NCBI GenBank assembly: GCA_021413845.1
Contig: JAIOPP010000006.1
Coordinates: forward strand, 1 to 64,000
Origin: Planctomycetia bacterium
GTDB lineage: Bacteria; Planctomycetota; Planctomycetia; Pirellulales; PNKZ01
DNA length: 64,000 nt
Reading direction: 5' to 3'
In this document: in pieces, positions 1 through 9,650 of the stretch
Layout: each line of letters starts with the position of its first letter
Position numbering within the stretch: position 1 is the first letter of the stretch
Translations under genes and position numbers: made by a program
The notes under the pieces: model-generated
Told to the model about the DNA's origin: nothing
What the model saw: the letters and a program-made list of their open reading frames with translations, nothing else
Database searches by the model: none

Positions 1-170
1 AGCAGCAGGTCGACGTCACGCACCCTTTGCCCGTAGCATTGGGCTGCGGTGATGAGCGAGACTTTTTGTTGGGGATCGTCAAGCGCCCCCCACTCGTCCG
101 CAATCATGCTGGACAGTTGTTGTGCTGCGATGTATTCAGGATCGCCAAGTTCACCAAAGACTTCCCTCAT
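1..170 (-). CDS. Partial ORF, last visible gene of the defence-type operon
   Basis: Only the first 56 codons lie in the window; the gene continues past the left edge. The start is an ATG at 168-170 with a strong AAGGAG ribosome-binding site 4 bases upstream (175-180). It lies 59 bp after the DrmB-like gene in the same direction, so it is probably cotranscribed. The visible N-terminus starts MREVFGELGDPEY and reaches a QRVRDVDLL segment. The RDVD stretch resembles the start of some restriction-nuclease-type folds, but too little is visible for a call. I do not recognise the family. It is the next gene to read when looking for the missing effector (nuclease, PLD or methyltransferase) of this system. 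Confidence 0.7.
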   Translation of the reverse strand, partial: MREVFGELGDPEYIAAQQLSSMIADEWGALDDPQQKVSLITAAQCYGQRVRDVDLL

Positions 171-229
171 GTTGCTCCTTAGTGCTCGGTGAACCTATTG
201 CCGCGATCTATTAGGCGAGTCATCATTGG

Positions 230-2236
230 TCAATCGAGGTTGTCGGCGTCAAAAAACGAAGCTGCTGGACTAAACCCCCGTGGAGGAATCACAAGCACTC
301 GATCCTGATACCCGTTGTTTCGCTCGCAGCTCGTTTCCGGGACGAGCGCACAAGCATGACATGCAGCCCTATTTAGACCCATGTGTCCTTGACCTGACGT
401 GGTGGAGCAAACTGGGTCAGAAGAACACCAAGTTGCCGTTCGCAGCGCCTCCTGCAGAACAGGGACCAGACGGTCGGGATCGCCCATGCGCACGAGTCCG
501 CCTAGGCTTCCGTCTGCGTCCGACGTCGACGTATAGATAAGAAATCCGGCCATCTCGCCTCCTGGGCATGTAGGGGGCATCGCCGAATTTGGCTCTGCGA
601 CATATAGTCGTTCTCGTAGCGAGGCTGAGGAATACCCGCACTCCAGCGTCAACTGCCTGATCAGAAGATGAGCGATTGTGTGAACGAGGACAAATCTTGC
701 AGAGGGGCACGACGAACTGTTCCAACCCTCTTGAACCGCGACGTTGAGAAAGTTCGACCGGAGTGGTTCCATCCGCTCATCGACTGCTGTGCGTAACTCC
801 CACTCGCGAACGCGCTCCAGATTCAACTCGATAAAAATGCCTTCGCCGCGGAGTTCGATCGCCGGCAACCACTGCATCGGCCCTCGAGAGATACTCGCAA
901 ACTTGGCCTTTGCTGAGTCTATATCTGGATTCTCACGGGAAATCCGACGAAAGCCTTGGAGCGCCGTTACTTCCCTGAGGCGATGGACCTTGACTATCCG
1001 ATCGAGATAGCTGCGCCATGTTTCTGGCACTTCGACGGCGTGAGCGTCGAAGTTTCCTCTTGGGTTTGATTCCCCTCGCCGCAGGGCCTCGCATTCCGCG
1101 AATCGCCGTCCGGATGGCGTAATCCTTGGATCCTGGGAAGCGCTTTCGCCGCGCAGTCGGTCTAAGATTGCCATTACGCAAGTGTCGTCTGTGAAACTTT
1201 TCTCTCGATCAAAACCTTGTTCTCGCAGCCGACGCAGCTGCCTTCGAGAAAAGTTCTCCAACTCTGGAGGTGGCAGGTTCTGTTCTGCACGATCTTCGCA
1301 ATCATCCTCCCATCGACTGCGTAGTTCATCGACATATTCATCAAGTGCCTCCGCCAATGAATCGGTATAGGGCGGGATCGAGATTACGGAGGTAGAAACC
1401 GGCAAATGGATGTTGGTGGCTCCACGAAGGAAGACTTTTAACGGTCGCGCACAGCCCTTTGCATCACGGCGGTTCTCCAACCACGGGCGCCACCCTTCGC
1501 ACCTCTTAGTTCCCTTTAATGCTCTGTCGGCAAATACTCCGCGCAAGGGTTCTTTCACTCCACAGCTGCAAGAAACGATTAAGTCGTCAATGGCGAGAGA
1601 GCCGCCAAGCGTCTTGAGATGCATGTAATGGAGTGGTTGTGGTTCAACCTTTGCGGCCTCGTCGCTTACTTTGCGGTGAGCCCACGCATACCAGGGGAAG
1701 TCGTCAATGTGTCCGGGATGATCCGGCTCAGGCCCTTCGGCATCGTGATGACAGACGACGACAAGACGAGTGGGTACACCAACCCCTCGGCATTGCCGAT
1801 TGCCGTTTGTGCGTGTGCATTTTGCCTTTCCCCCGTTAAGCGACTCGAATGCGAATCTTTCGCCAAACTCGGGACTGATCTCAGGTGACTCGTTGCTGAC
1901 TTCTCGGGCCATTCCGATGGCGCTACACTCGGGGCAGTAGAGCCACCGCGGGAAACGGCAGGCTGGAAGGAGAGCTGGAAACGTATTTTCTTGATCGGCC
2001 ACCGGAGGTGCCTGAAACCACCTCTTGTCCACCAGTCTTTCGAGATCTGGTTCGTGAATAACTTGGCACTTGTTCCTTGCTGGCCAGAAGTCCAGTCCAA
2101 GTGGCATCGCTGAATGAAACTGGAAGTCCACCACGGCACCGGTTCCAAAAGTCAAAAGTGCTTGACTCTGACGAATTTCGCCGATTTTTTTGACTTGTGG
2201 ACGCCGACTCATTCCTTCGGATCTTGAGCGAGCCAT
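230..2236 (-). CDS. drmB: DrmB-like DUF1998-domain protein
   Basis: 668 aa. The N-terminus carries the pattern typical of DrmB, GEIRQSQALLTFGTGAVVD at residues 19-37. The C-terminal third is DUF1998-like: HTIAHLLIRQL near residue 517, a GFLIYTS segment, and a final Cys cluster (WCSSDPVC, then CHACALVPETSCE) followed by N..YQDRVL. These cysteines probably bind zinc. A CPEC motif occurs near residue 103. DrmB partners the helicase DrmA in DISARM, which restricts incoming phage DNA. The start lies 2 bp after the drmA-like stop, with an AGGGG site inside the end of drmA, so translation is probably coupled. A second ATG at codon 9 is possible. The family call is firm; the role in this particular set of genes is inferred. 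Confidence 0.85.
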   Translation of the reverse strand: MARSRSEGMSRRPQVKKIGEIRQSQALLTFGTGAVVDFQFHSAMPLGLDFWPARNKCQVIHEPDLERLVDKRWFQAPPVADQENTFPALLPACRFPRWLYCPECSAIGMAREVSNESPEISPEFGERFAFESLNGGKAKCTRTNGNRQCRGVGVPTRLVVVCHHDAEGPEPDHPGHIDDFPWYAWAHRKVSDEAAKVEPQPLHYMHLKTLGGSLAIDDLIVSCSCGVKEPLRGVFADRALKGTKRCEGWRPWLENRRDAKGCARPLKVFLRGATNIHLPVSTSVISIPPYTDSLAEALDEYVDELRSRWEDDCEDRAEQNLPPPELENFSRRQLRRLREQGFDREKSFTDDTCVMAILDRLRGESASQDPRITPSGRRFAECEALRRGESNPRGNFDAHAVEVPETWRSYLDRIVKVHRLREVTALQGFRRISRENPDIDSAKAKFASISRGPMQWLPAIELRGEGIFIELNLERVREWELRTAVDERMEPLRSNFLNVAVQEGWNSSSCPSARFVLVHTIAHLLIRQLTLECGYSSASLRERLYVAEPNSAMPPTCPGGEMAGFLIYTSTSDADGSLGGLVRMGDPDRLVPVLQEALRTATWCSSDPVCSTTSGQGHMGLNRAACHACALVPETSCERNNGYQDRVLVIPPRGFSPAASFFDADNLD

Positions 2237-2238
2237 TT

Positions 2239-5200
2239 TTACCCCTTTGTGGCATCAGTTGTAGAGCCATCCTCGTTATCGTCGGAGGACTTCGGTGGTG
2301 AAGACAGCACCGGAACGATCTTCAGCCGGAAGCCGGTTTCCGGTTCAACATTCCGCATTGAGTTGGGGGCGCCTTCCAATCCGTCTCGTTCTCGACGAGG
2401 AGCGGTCAATTGCCGTAGCAATCGGTTCGGCCCGACATCCCATTGCATGCCAGAACCATATTTCGCATTGGACGAATATAATGCAGCCCATTTTTGCCAA
2501 CGTTGAAGCCTATCTTTGACTTCCTGTTTTGTGACAGCCGCCTCGCGGGGGTCCTGTGCGATTACTCGATCAACGACCGGCTGTACCAGCGACCAAAGAT
2601 GATCGATATTGGCTGTGCCCAATGCTAATGGATCCGCGACAAGTGAACCATCTAAATGACGCAGGATAGCGATCAATACCGCCGATAGCGCTCGATCACG
2701 CGTCGGTGACGACCAGGGAGTTACACTTGTTGCCTCTACCTCCCGGTAAAATGCCTCGTGATACGGCACAAACCTCTCATAATGCGAGCGGTCGCGAGAA
2801 CGTGTCCAATTGAGAAGGGTTATGACAAGGCCTGGAAACTTTCGTCCGACGCGACTCGACGCTTGGATATACTCCGCTGTGGTCTTCGGTTGTCCCTGTA
2901 TCATCATTAGGCCAAGCCGGTCGACGTCTACGCCAACACTGATCATATTGGTTGCCAACAGAACGTCGATTGCGTTGCCACCCGAAGGAGGCCGGTATGG
3001 CTGTTGAAGAAGTTGAAGTATCTTCGGGATATCAGCAGACTTAAGCCGGCTGGTCAATTCTTGCGGCTGAGAAAGGACTCGGACCGGATTGATGTGACCG
3101 AGGCGCTGTCGTATTTGCGCGAAGCTCTTCATGTAATTCGGGACGTCGTCTTGAGCGAGAACGTTTCCCCCGGCAAGTTCCCGGATGCTATTGAAGTAGC
3201 TCACTAGTGTCCAATATGGATCTCTCACATCGTCCGGCAGCTCGCTGACTAATTGTGTAAGAGCTCCACAACATCGCAAAAATAATTGCTTCCCGGACGT
3301 GCCGGGCGCCATCAGGCCTAAGTATGTGCGCCCAGGAAGGTCCGGGGCAACCTGTGCAAAAAAGGACTCTCCCGCAGTCAGGGCTGGTGGCGGAAATTGG
3401 CGGACCTTTCGTTGAAATAAGTTCCACACCTGTTCATCGGCTCGCCTGATAGTCGCCGTCGAGCCGATCACCTTGGGAGTACGTCCTGCATTGTCACGCG
3501 CCAGAACGTCAACCGCAGTCTCGAACAGGCCGACCATGGTACCCAACGGTCCAGAGATCAGGTGGAGCTCGTCCTGGATGATCAAATCCGGAGGTGGGAG
3601 GTGCGCCGCAAACGATAAGCGTCCAAAGAGCGAGCGGGTGTCGGCATTCCAAGTCAAACGAGCGAATTTATCAACCGTGCCAATTACGACGGAGGGTGGT
3701 TCGTCGTAAATCTGCTCGTCCACGATCTGCACTGGCAAACCGGAGTCCCGACGGAATGGACAATTTCCCTTAAGTGGCGCCGGTAGTCGGCCTCCACATT
3801 GAAAAACAAGCCGAAGTCCTCGGGCATTCAACTCATCCGGCGAATTAATGGTTTTGCCCAGGGAATCGGTGATTCGCATGCGAGAAACATCTATCGCGTT
3901 ACCACACCATGGACAATCGCGAATGTGTCTTAAGTCAGATCCCGATTCAGGTTCATGCCCGTCTTTAAGGCGCGTCAGGATGCTGTATGCGCCCTCTACG
4001 ACGTCCTCGCCGGTGCCAATGTCTCTGAAGCGGTTTGGTGAGGAATTGCCACCGATCCACAATCCGATGACGAAGGGGGTTAGTCCAACATTCAGTGTCT
4101 GATTACGAATGTCTCGTTTTTGTTCGCGAATTCCTTCGCAAGCGCAAATAAGTCTCGTGGCTCTTTCGAACTGCTGAGTTGTTAGAAGGCGAAGCGTATA
4201 CCGTGTGATGACACTAACGCCAGCGCCCAGATCCGGATTTGTCGGTTCGCGTAAACGGCGATGAAAAAGTGTAAAAGCCGTTAGCCCCAGATATGCTTCG
4301 GTCTTCCCGCCGCCGGTCGGAAACCAGATCAGGTCCATCAGCTGTCGTTCTGTGGGGCGTTCACTAGTAGTGTCGCCACTAGATGAACTTGGCGCATCGA
4401 CTCTTAGATCGGGAACAGCAATCGAGTTAATCGTCATCAGCAGGAACGCCAGCTGAAACGGTCTCCACTTGGCCGGTGCCAATGTATCCAAGTCTTCGAT
4501 CGGCTTTCCTGCTCGACGTGCGCTCTGTAGCGCAGCCATCTGCTGCTGCTGAAACATTGCTTCATTTGCCAATCGAAAGCATCGAAATGCAATGGGGTTG
4601 GAACGCAGAGTCTGAATGCCAGCTCGCATCCTGGCGAGCACTTCGCGACCAAGTACGTCAATATTCGGAACCGCAGCTCGTTCGCGTACAGAATCACTTT
4701 GATCTGGATCGCGTATTTCCGCGACCGCTTCATCAATTTCTAACCGACGGTCTTTCAGCCACGCAGCATAGGTACAACACAGTCCTTCGAGGGCACCGAG
4801 GATCCAGTCGTCATTACGCGCCCCGGCAAGATATTTCATGATAAATATATTGTCAGGCTCTTCCTCTCTGAAGTCGTCGGGCAGCGCAGATCGAAGCGCA
4901 CCTATTAGCTTAGCAGACTTATCGTCATCCTTGGAGTTGAAGAGATCGTAGCGCAATTCCGGCACCTTGAACTGAGGAACAAACTCAGTCCAGATACGTG
5001 TTGCAGTCCGATGTGTCGGGGAAGTGCGTTGCCAGTCTGCCGCACAGCCGTGACCTGTGGCAAAGTCGCGAGCATGCCGATATAGGAGAAGATGCTGTAC
5101 GTAATCGGGATCTGACGTCCGGCTCGCCCCCGCTGGAGACTCGACAAAAACCTCCTGTTCTTCGCTATCCGTTGGGAAAGCTTCGATTTTGGGCTGGAAA

Positions 5201-5925
5201 ATCGTGTTGCATTCTCGCTCTTGCCAATCGGTTGCGGATACTTCATTTCGGTTCACGAGCGTTGCCGTAATCAGTTTCGGCTTATTTGGCCCATGGTCAT
5301 GTTGCCGAAGATCCAGTTCAACACGCGAAATCGGCCCCGTTTCCCCGTCAAAAGGATACAGCTTTTTGTCTTGGGCTCCGACGCAGATCAATTGCGTTGT
5401 CGAGAAGCCAACTCGCTTCCAAGTCTCACGTTTCTTTGGGTTTGCTTCTTCTGCGGCCTTGGCGGTTCCTTCGGCGGTAACGCCCAGAGGAACTTCCGTC
5501 GTTTTTCCGAGACCTTGCAAGAGTCCACCGAGAAGCGGCTCGCTTGGCTTTTTCGTTTTGCCGTCCGTTAATGTCGTATTCTGTGAAGGCTCATCCGGAG
5601 GTGTGTGAATGTAAATCGCGGCCGATATCCGCAATTGAACCGCGGTCACTTCGTGTCTGACATGAAGCGTTAGCCCCATGGCCGAAGGCCACATGGCATT
5701 AATCAAAGATGGAATGCCCTCCAAAGAGGACTCATTATCGCCCTCTTGCAATTCATCGTTTTGCTCAGTATCCGTAGCAGAATTCATTGGCCGGAGTGAA
5801 CCGCAGATGTAGGTCCTAGAAGGCGGGTCAGCCAATACCTCATCGTCGACGCCAGGTCCTACCGTTGACTTACGAAATTCTTCAACCAGTGAAGTACGCG
5901 CGGTCAGGTATCCTGTCATGTTCAT
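2239..5925 (-). CDS. drmA: DrmA-like SF2 helicase
   Basis: 1228 aa. An N-terminal region of about 500 residues without recognisable motifs precedes a superfamily 2 helicase core. Walker A is PTGGGKTEAYLGL near residue 535. The DExH box appears as IIQDELHLISGPLG near 782, motif III as GSTATIRR, and motif VI as YIQASSRVGRKFPG near 1023, preceded by TNMISVGVDVDRLG. A CPWCG pair near residue 673 and later cysteines suggest a zinc-binding insert between the Walker motifs. This layout and length fit DrmA, the helicase of DISARM. Its start overlaps the end of the UvrD-like gene by 4 bp (ATGA), and drmB follows after 2 bp. The protein probably translocates on or remodels invading DNA together with DrmB; that role is inferred from the family. 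Confidence 0.87.
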   Translation of the reverse strand: MNMTGYLTARTSLVEEFRKSTVGPGVDDEVLADPPSRTYICGSLRPMNSATDTEQNDELQEGDNESSLEGIPSLINAMWPSAMGLTLHVRHEVTAVQLRISAAIYIHTPPDEPSQNTTLTDGKTKKPSEPLLGGLLQGLGKTTEVPLGVTAEGTAKAAEEANPKKRETWKRVGFSTTQLICVGAQDKKLYPFDGETGPISRVELDLRQHDHGPNKPKLITATLVNRNEVSATDWQERECNTIFQPKIEAFPTDSEEQEVFVESPAGASRTSDPDYVQHLLLYRHARDFATGHGCAADWQRTSPTHRTATRIWTEFVPQFKVPELRYDLFNSKDDDKSAKLIGALRSALPDDFREEEPDNIFIMKYLAGARNDDWILGALEGLCCTYAAWLKDRRLEIDEAVAEIRDPDQSDSVRERAAVPNIDVLGREVLARMRAGIQTLRSNPIAFRCFRLANEAMFQQQQMAALQSARRAGKPIEDLDTLAPAKWRPFQLAFLLMTINSIAVPDLRVDAPSSSSGDTTSERPTERQLMDLIWFPTGGGKTEAYLGLTAFTLFHRRLREPTNPDLGAGVSVITRYTLRLLTTQQFERATRLICACEGIREQKRDIRNQTLNVGLTPFVIGLWIGGNSSPNRFRDIGTGEDVVEGAYSILTRLKDGHEPESGSDLRHIRDCPWCGNAIDVSRMRITDSLGKTINSPDELNARGLRLVFQCGGRLPAPLKGNCPFRRDSGLPVQIVDEQIYDEPPSVVIGTVDKFARLTWNADTRSLFGRLSFAAHLPPPDLIIQDELHLISGPLGTMVGLFETAVDVLARDNAGRTPKVIGSTATIRRADEQVWNLFQRKVRQFPPPALTAGESFFAQVAPDLPGRTYLGLMAPGTSGKQLFLRCCGALTQLVSELPDDVRDPYWTLVSYFNSIRELAGGNVLAQDDVPNYMKSFAQIRQRLGHINPVRVLSQPQELTSRLKSADIPKILQLLQQPYRPPSGGNAIDVLLATNMISVGVDVDRLGLMMIQGQPKTTAEYIQASSRVGRKFPGLVITLLNWTRSRDRSHYERFVPYHEAFYREVEATSVTPWSSPTRDRALSAVLIAILRHLDGSLVADPLALGTANIDHLWSLVQPVVDRVIAQDPREAAVTKQEVKDRLQRWQKWAALYSSNAKYGSGMQWDVGPNRLLRQLTAPRRERDGLEGAPNSMRNVEPETGFRLKIVPVLSSPPKSSDDNEDGSTTDATKG

Positions 5926-8066
5926 CGATTGCCTATCCTTTCAATGCACCCTGAAAGTTCCGGTAAGAGCACAAAGGGGAATGCCGGGTTTCCCGTAACA
6001 AATGTTCTCACATCTATAATCCGGACGGAGTACTGGCAATTAAGGGCGTCTTCGACTCCAAGATGTTTGCGCACGAAGTCGGCGAACTCGACAGTAAATC
6101 CAGGTCCAAACTTCCACGTTGATGCTAATCCCGCAACCTCGAGGCCGAATCTGCCATCACCGGCATAGTGAATGCGAAGGCGTCCAAGCCGGCGGAATTC
6201 ACGCCATAGCGCCTCCTGCATTGCGACGAATTCTTGCTGGGCCACAACTTCGGCGGCGTCATTCAATCCGCCAATATCGAAGAACTCGAATTTCCAATTG
6301 AAGACATTCGGGAGCCAGTAGCTACCCGAGCATCGATAAACTTCTCGACGTGCTCGGGTAGCGGCAACATAAGCCAAGCGACATTCCTCGGGGTCGGAAC
6401 TTCGTTGATCGAGAATGCGATCAAGGTTTGCGATTACTACGACATCAAACTCGCGGCCTTTAGCTTGATGGATCGTTGAGATCCATACTTCTCCTGCCTG
6501 AGGTTGCTCCCGCAAGTCAGTGGGTACAACCGGGTTTCGATCAATACCCTCTATGATGTCGTTTAAAAGAAACCCATTTGCATTAATGCTGAATGCAGTA
6601 GTTAGCCAGTCTAGGTTTTTCGATGCCTCGTTAACAGTACGCGATACTCGCGTCGCGTATGCCTCGAGGAACCCGGCGCGTGTATACCTTTCGGTGGTGT
6701 TCAAACTCCCAAATACGCGCCCAATCCAGCCAGGATACCCTCTGCCATCAGATTCTGCCACAACCTTAAGCGGCCTATTGAACCGCTCCTTCAATATCGA
6801 GCACCCTACCTCAAGCTGTCGTACTTCCCGATTGGTTCGAGCCAAAATGGCGACACGCGTCTTGCGCGAATCTTCGTTAGCCAATTCTAGAGGATCTTCG
6901 AGGACTGGCTGTTCCTCAAGTAATGACCGGAGCATATTTCGATCCGGATGCTCTCCGGGAAGTTTGTTTCCAGCTTGGTCATCCATCGCAGTCTGCAGGT
7001 TGACCATTAGACGTTTGCAGGAGTGACTGAATCGGAACTGTTCTGTAAAAGCGAGCAGTTCAAGATCATTGTAGATGACTTTAAGCTCACGTATCAGCCA
7101 GAAGGCATCCATAGACCGCTCTTCGAGCGGCATGCCTTCTAGCGCGAATCCATAGATCGCCTGACGAAGATCGCCAAGGATCAGAACTCCATGCTTTGTA
7201 CCGCTCAATGCGCTGAGCAAGTTGCGAATTAAGCGCGCCCGTACCCCGACGACATCTTGGACTTCGTCTATGACGACCAGCCGCACTCGCTGTCGAATGA
7301 GCCGCACTGCTTCAGCTTGCACTTCAGCACCCTTGCCACCTTCCAATATCTGTGCCAGCAAACGGACATTGGCGTCATACCCTGTTTGCGCGCCGTTGGA
7401 AAGTAAAGAGCCTAAAAGTACACCTGTGAGTGAGTCGAGAGTAGAGATACGAGGATGCTGGTAAATAGCGCCCTCTCGCCGCACCATTTCTAACGCCAGC
7501 CGCTGGCTCAATTCTGCAGCTGCTGCTCGCGAGAAGCTCACGACCAAGACCGTGCTAAGATCGCCACGCAGATGATTGGGACCGGCAAGTTGTACGAGCC
7601 GTTGAATTACGGCATGCGTCTTGCCTGTGCCCGGCGGCGCAATTACTAGTTGATGCTCGTTCACTTGCGCCAATATGACGCGGTTTTGTGGGGTGACGAG
7701 CGACGCACATGCTCGGGAGGGAGCGTCTGACAGAGAAGTCGGCTCGTCACATACGGGTTGCAAGGTTACGGGTGTGTCATCAAGAGTGCGAGGAACCGGC
7801 GGAAGAAGGAATCGATGAGCGTCACAGATACCTAGGTAAGGATCCTTAATCGCGATCCGAAAATCCTGAAAGTGCTTGCGCTCAGCCCGCTGCGAATCCG
7901 TTAAGTCCTTCATCACTTCGCCACGCCGCAACATCCAGAACAGACGGATATACTGGTACAGCTCCTCCCAATTGAGGGCTTGCTGGAAACGAGTTACATC
8001 GGCCTGTATGCGATCATAGCTGACTACATTAAGTCGAACCTGGATATTGGTCTGAAAGTCATCCAT
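5922..8066 (-). CDS. UvrD/Rep-like superfamily 1 helicase
   Basis: 714 aa. About 130 N-terminal residues precede a UvrD-type ATPase. Walker A is APPGTGKTHAVIQRL near residues 141-155. Walker B is VVIDEVQD near 264, motif III LGDLRQAIYGF, motif IV FTEQFRFS, motif V TIHQAKGREFDVVVIANL near 530-548 and motif VI AYVAATRARREVY. All catalytic helicase motifs are present, so it should be an active 3'-5' DNA translocase of the UvrD/Rep/PcrA group; I see no fused nuclease motif. It overlaps the Hsp70-like gene upstream by 8 bp and the drmA-like gene downstream by 4 bp, so it belongs to the same transcription unit. Pairing an SF1 helicase with the SF2 DrmA is not part of the classical DISARM gene set. 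Confidence 0.85.
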   Translation of the reverse strand: MDDFQTNIQVRLNVVSYDRIQADVTRFQQALNWEELYQYIRLFWMLRRGEVMKDLTDSQRAERKHFQDFRIAIKDPYLGICDAHRFLLPPVPRTLDDTPVTLQPVCDEPTSLSDAPSRACASLVTPQNRVILAQVNEHQLVIAPPGTGKTHAVIQRLVQLAGPNHLRGDLSTVLVVSFSRAAAAELSQRLALEMVRREGAIYQHPRISTLDSLTGVLLGSLLSNGAQTGYDANVRLLAQILEGGKGAEVQAEAVRLIRQRVRLVVIDEVQDVVGVRARLIRNLLSALSGTKHGVLILGDLRQAIYGFALEGMPLEERSMDAFWLIRELKVIYNDLELLAFTEQFRFSHSCKRLMVNLQTAMDDQAGNKLPGEHPDRNMLRSLLEEQPVLEDPLELANEDSRKTRVAILARTNREVRQLEVGCSILKERFNRPLKVVAESDGRGYPGWIGRVFGSLNTTERYTRAGFLEAYATRVSRTVNEASKNLDWLTTAFSINANGFLLNDIIEGIDRNPVVPTDLREQPQAGEVWISTIHQAKGREFDVVVIANLDRILDQRSSDPEECRLAYVAATRARREVYRCSGSYWLPNVFNWKFEFFDIGGLNDAAEVVAQQEFVAMQEALWREFRRLGRLRIHYAGDGRFGLEVAGLASTWKFGPGFTVEFADFVRKHLGVEDALNCQYSVRIIDVRTFVTGNPAFPFVLLPELSGCIERIGNR

Positions 8067-9576
8067 GAGTCGACCTGCTTGTGCCCGGTACTAACGCAAG
8101 TGGAATGCGACTAAGTTCAACTTGTTCCCGGGTCTCTTGATAATTGTCCAAGCCGTCAAGTTGTATCCGACCGATTGCCATTGCAGTGACATATAAATAT
8201 TCATCTAGGCCAACTCGTAATCTCACATCGTAGGGTATGGCGCTTCGTAGATCGGGATCACGGCGGTGTACTACTGGCACCGATAATATTTCCAGCGGCT
8301 CATATTGCCCTCTGTCGGGTACGTAGCCGACTTCTAGAACGGCTTGCGGCGCAGCCAAGTCGGTTACCCGATACTTGTACTCTCGATAGGTTAGCTCTCC
8401 GCTTCCTCGCGGAAACGGTTGCCCTTTGCGAAGCACATAGTGGAGTCGATCATCGAATTGCCGTATAGCGATATCTGCTGATAGGGCTAGTTCAAAACCA
8501 CGCTCGGCGAGAATTGCACATCCTCTGACAGTGGCCCGCTGCCTATTCTCTACAACCAACTCTCGCGCTTGCGGCCAAATCATTTGCAGCTTCTTGCGTA
8601 CCATTGCTGACTGCGGCGGTCCGCCCACAAGCAGATAGTGTGCAACATCTTCAATCGCTAAATTGGCGCTACGCGTAGTTTCTATCGCGAGCCGGCGGAC
8701 TTTGTCGACAAACCAATCAAGGCACTCTTCAATCATCGGCCCCGTCAACTTGAAGTATGGATAGAGTTCCGGCGGGGTATCCTGTTGCCAAAAGTCAGTA
8801 TTGTTGGCCAGCGAGCCCGTAGACAGATAGGCTATTTTCCCGCGCTCCAGACGACTCAGTATCGAGCTTTGTATGCTCCGATTCGCTGAGTCAAACCAAG
8901 ACTGAGCATCTGGGCATCGGGAAAGCGCCTTTGAAAGGATCCGCAAGTCGAGGTCCCGGCCGCCAAGACCTGAGCTCCGGGCATTTACGTTTAGGTCCTC
9001 GATGCGGTTTGGTGAGCGGGCGCAACGCACGATTGTGATATCTACAGTTCCGCCGCCCCAATCAATCACACCGACTGGTCCCTCTGGAAAATCGCCGTGT
9101 TGAATCGCGGAATACACCGCCGCAGTTGGCTCATAGACAAACTCAACTTGTGATATACCAGCGCCTCTCGCAGCTCTGAGTAGGGCTTGCCGATGGGCGG
9201 GAGGGAACTCCACGGGAGTGGCAATCACGGCTCCGAGCATGTCCGGTGCTGGACGGCCGCCGAAAAGCTGCTCAATCAATGATTTCAAGAAGCGAGTGAC
9301 AAGTTCTTCGGTATGAAACGTTTTCGGGCCTATGCGAAGTTCCGGAGCTCGGCCTAATTGCGGCTTGAGTCCGGTGATGATTAGGCTATTGTCACCATCC
9401 GTTAGAGACGCCTTTAGCGCATCGAAGCCATATCGATAGGCATCTTGGAAATAAGAGATCATTGACGGTATTGGAAGATCGCCGGTCGGTCCTCCGAGTG
9501 TTTCAGCAAAGCGCTGCTGTTCGATCATTGCGGAGGCTGAATTCGTTGTTCCGAAGTCGATCCCAATCCAGAGCAT
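8059..9576 (-). CDS. Hsp70-like (DnaK-fold) ATPase without a lid domain
   Basis: 505 aa from the ATG at 9576, chosen because an AGGAG site lies just upstream and the protein then begins directly with the first strand (MLWIGIDFGTTNSASA); in-frame ATGs at 9612, 9600 and 9594 are alternatives. The actin/Hsp70 nucleotide-binding motifs are intact: phosphate 1 at residues 7-15, a VEFVYEPTAAVYSA connect segment near 145-155, phosphate 2 as DWGGGTVDITIV near 170, and the adenosine loop YLLVGGPPQSAMV near 315. After about residue 385 a short beta-rich tail containing KGQPFPRGS resembles the start of a substrate-binding beta-domain, but no helical lid follows. The length is well below DnaK (about 640). 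It lies between the coiled-coil gene and the SF1 helicase. It probably uses ATP to assemble or switch the complex; client and partner are unknown. Confidence 0.82.
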   Translation of the reverse strand: MLWIGIDFGTTNSASAMIEQQRFAETLGGPTGDLPIPSMISYFQDAYRYGFDALKASLTDGDNSLIITGLKPQLGRAPELRIGPKTFHTEELVTRFLKSLIEQLFGGRPAPDMLGAVIATPVEFPPAHRQALLRAARGAGISQVEFVYEPTAAVYSAIQHGDFPEGPVGVIDWGGGTVDITIVRCARSPNRIEDLNVNARSSGLGGRDLDLRILSKALSRCPDAQSWFDSANRSIQSSILSRLERGKIAYLSTGSLANNTDFWQQDTPPELYPYFKLTGPMIEECLDWFVDKVRRLAIETTRSANLAIEDVAHYLLVGGPPQSAMVRKKLQMIWPQARELVVENRQRATVRGCAILAERGFELALSADIAIRQFDDRLHYVLRKGQPFPRGSGELTYREYKYRVTDLAAPQAVLEVGYVPDRGQYEPLEILSVPVVHRRDPDLRSAIPYDVRLRVGLDEYLYVTAMAIGRIQLDGLDNYQETREQVELSRIPLALVPGTSRSTHG

Positions 9577-9650
9577 GTTCCCTGCTCCTCTCATTTCCAT
9601 AAGCGTTGGCACTTAGAATGTCCATTGACTCGTTCGCTAAAGGACGCCGG

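Noticed and set aside
230-5925. Druantia-type system, which also uses DUF1998 and a large helicase
   Set aside because: In Druantia the DUF1998 and helicase parts are in one very large DruE protein; here they are two genes with the DrmA and DrmB layout.
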